A stretch of DNA of 6,969 bases from Desulfobacteraceae bacterium (lineage in GTDB: Bacteria > Desulfobacterota > DSM-4660 > Desulfatiglandales > JALVMZ01), in assembly GCA_027032655.1 (NCBI GenBank), contig JALVMZ010000082.1, positions 1-6,969 on the forward strand. Reading direction: 5' to 3'. A program made the translations under genes and the position numbers. Shown here piece by piece: positions 5,551 to 6,969 of the stretch (within the stretch, counting starts at the first letter, position 1; every line of letters begins with the position of its first letter). The notes under the pieces were generated by a model. That model was given only the letters and a program-made list of their open reading frames with translations. It ran no database searches and had not been told where the DNA came from.

Positions 5551-6969
5551 ATGGATAATTTTTTAGAAGAGGGTCCCAAGAACCCTATAAAGATTCAGGA
5601 TAATACATTCAGGGATGGACATCAGTCCCTTTTTGCCACAAGAATGAGGACTGAAGACATGATTCCCATTGCCGAGAAGATGGATTCAGTGGGTTTCTGG
5701 GCAATGGAGGTATGGGGTGGTGCCACATTTGATACCATGCACCGATTCCTTGCTGAAGACCCGTTTGAAAGGGTGAGGACATTGAAGAAATATATAAAAA
5801 AGACGCCATTTTCCATGCTCCTTAGGGGACAGAACTTAGTGGGATATCGTAATTATGCAGATGATGTGGCCCGTCTGTTTGTGGACAAGGCATGTGAGGT
5901 GGGAATAGATGTATTCAGGGTATTTGATGCACTGAATGATTTCAGGAATTTTGAGACTGTGGTTGAAAGGATTAAGGCAAATGGCAAGCATTTTCAGGGG
6001 GCAATATGCTATTCACTTACAGAGAGGAGACTCGGTGGCGAGGTATTTAATATGGACTATTACATATCCAAGGCAAAAGAGATACAGGACATGGGCGCAG
6101 ATACCCTCTGTATCAAGGATATGGCAGGAATTATGTCCCCATTTGATGTGGGGAAACTCATAACAGAACTCAAAAAGGTCATAAAGATACCCATACACCT
6201 TCACACCCATTATACCAGTGGAATGGCTTCAATGGTATATCTTGAGGCAATAAAGGCAGGAGTGGATATAATAGATACATGTCTGGCACCATTTGCACTC
6301 AGGACATCCCAGCCTGCTGTGGAACCCATTGTGGCCACCCTTTATGGAACCACAAGAGACCCTGGTTTTGACCTGAGTCTCCTTCTTGAAATGGGAGATT
6401 ATCTGGAAGAGATTGCTCCAAAATACAGGGATTACTTTGCAAAACACAAGATCTCAGTAATAGATACAGGAGTCCTGCTCCATCAGATACCGGGTGGTAT
6501 GATTTCCAACCTGGTAAATCAGCTAAAGGAGGCAAAGGCACTTCACAGATTGGATGATGTATATAAGGAGGTTCCCATCACAAGAAAGGAGCTGGGAACA
6601 CCCCCCTTGGTGACGCCAACCAGCCAGATAGTGGGTGTTCAGGCAGTCCTGAATGTGCTTTTTGGAAAATACAAGATGGTAACAAATGAGGTAAAGGACC
6701 TGGTATTTGGACTATACGGTAAGACACCAACACCTGTTGACCCTGAAGTGCAGAAAAAGGTCTTAAAAGGTTATAAAAGGGGGGAGACCCCGGTTACAGG
6801 GAGGGCAGCAGATTATCTTGAACCAGAGCTTGATAAGGTGAGGGAAAAGGCAGGAGACCTCATCAAGGATGACTTTGACCTTCTAATTGTTGCCCTGTAT
6901 CCAACAACAGGTGAACAATTCCTTAAATGGAAATACGGGCTTGAAGAAAAACCACCAGAAGTAAAACCC
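5551..6969 (+). CDS. pycB: Pyruvate carboxylase subunit B / oxaloacetate decarboxylase alpha subunit, 3' end beyond window
   Basis: The frame is open from ATG 5551 to the window edge (473 codons, no stop). The product is a carboxyltransferase that moves CO2 between biotin and pyruvate/oxaloacetate in the cytoplasm. The metal site is complete: Asp22 in FRDGHQSL (20-27), Lys189 in CIKDMAG (the lysine carbamylated in known pyruvate carboxylases), and His218 and His220 in HLHTHYTSG. Further signatures are WAMEVWGGATFD, RGQNLVGYRNY and FRVFDALND. The TIM-barrel domain covers about residues 13-290 and the conserved carboxylase domain about 300-460, including HQIPGGMISNL and VTPTSQIVGVQAVLN. The last visible residues (EEKPPEVKP) look like a Pro-rich linker, so a biotinyl domain may follow, as in PycB and OadA chains. 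The start is fixed by SD GGAGGT (5540-5545) and an in-frame stop at 5545-5547. The biotin carboxylase partner is not in the window. Anaplerotic PycB and decarboxylating OadA cannot be separated from this part alone; no sodium-pump beta/gamma genes are seen. Confidence 0.93.
   Translation, partial: MDNFLEEGPKNPIKIQDNTFRDGHQSLFATRMRTEDMIPIAEKMDSVGFWAMEVWGGATFDTMHRFLAEDPFERVRTLKKYIKKTPFSMLLRGQNLVGYRNYADDVARLFVDKACEVGIDVFRVFDALNDFRNFETVVERIKANGKHFQGAICYSLTERRLGGEVFNMDYYISKAKEIQDMGADTLCIKDMAGIMSPFDVGKLITELKKVIKIPIHLHTHYTSGMASMVYLEAIKAGVDIIDTCLAPFALRTSQPAVEPIVATLYGTTRDPGFDLSLLLEMGDYLEEIAPKYRDYFAKHKISVIDTGVLLHQIPGGMISNLVNQLKEAKALHRLDDVYKEVPITRKELGTPPLVTPTSQIVGVQAVLNVLFGKYKMVTNEVKDLVFGLYGKTPTPVDPEVQKKVLKGYKRGETPVTGRAADYLEPELDKVREKAGDLIKDDFDLLIVALYPTTGEQFLKWKYGLEEKPPEVKP

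Noticed and set aside
5538..5558. ATG at 5538 just before the carboxylase start
   Set aside because: It is out of frame with the carboxylase, meets a stop within a few codons, and overlaps the SD of the real start at 5551.
5936..6163. Plus-strand ORF of about 75 codons inside the carboxylase gene
   Set aside because: It is out of frame with a strongly conserved metal-binding carboxyltransferase domain and has no SD.

Overview
The window reads as a piece of chromosome from a diderm (Gram-negative type) bacterium. It encodes a lipoprotein periplasmic adaptor and an RND inner-membrane pump, which need an outer membrane to make sense. The coding regions are moderately AT-rich, favour AGG/AGA for arginine and ATA for isoleucine, and use mostly clear Shine-Dalgarno (SD) sites. 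This would fit an anaerobic lineage such as Desulfobacterota or Nitrospirota, but that placement is inference and nothing here proves it. There are no rRNA or tRNA genes, insertion sequences, CRISPR arrays or phage genes.

Layout, all on the + strand. Positions 1-196 are a very AT-rich leader. It holds a candidate 24-codon ORF (111-185) rich in aromatic residues, whose stop codon overlaps the SD of the next gene. It also holds a 6-bp inverted match (150-155 with 183-188) that could mask that SD. Positions 197-928 encode a TIM-barrel protein of the phosphoribosylanthranilate isomerase (TrpF) family that lacks the usual catalytic cysteine. After 18 bp comes a periplasmic adaptor lipoprotein (947-2194), and 10 bp later a full-length RND permease (2205-5417). 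These three genes look like one operon. A 133-bp AT-rich gap follows with a candidate promoter. The last gene (5551 to the window end, 3' end missing) is the carboxyltransferase subunit of a pyruvate carboxylase or oxaloacetate decarboxylase.

How the genes may work together. The adaptor and permease should form the inner-membrane and periplasmic parts of a tripartite efflux pump. No TolC-type outer-membrane channel lies in the window, so it must come from elsewhere. The TrpF-like protein is placed to be co-expressed with the pump. Whether it makes or modifies the exported compound, or is an ordinary enzyme that landed there, cannot be told from sequence. The carboxylase gene is probably a separate transcription unit in central metabolism (pyruvate/oxaloacetate interconversion).

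The most interesting point is the leader. If the small ORF is translated, a ribosome pausing at its Tyr-Tyr-Tyr-Ser-Trp codons would lie over one arm of the SD-masking stem. That is the logic of translational attenuation, here ahead of a TrpF-like gene and an efflux pump. It remains a hypothesis, and a perfect TTGACA box inside the same ORF offers a competing reading.
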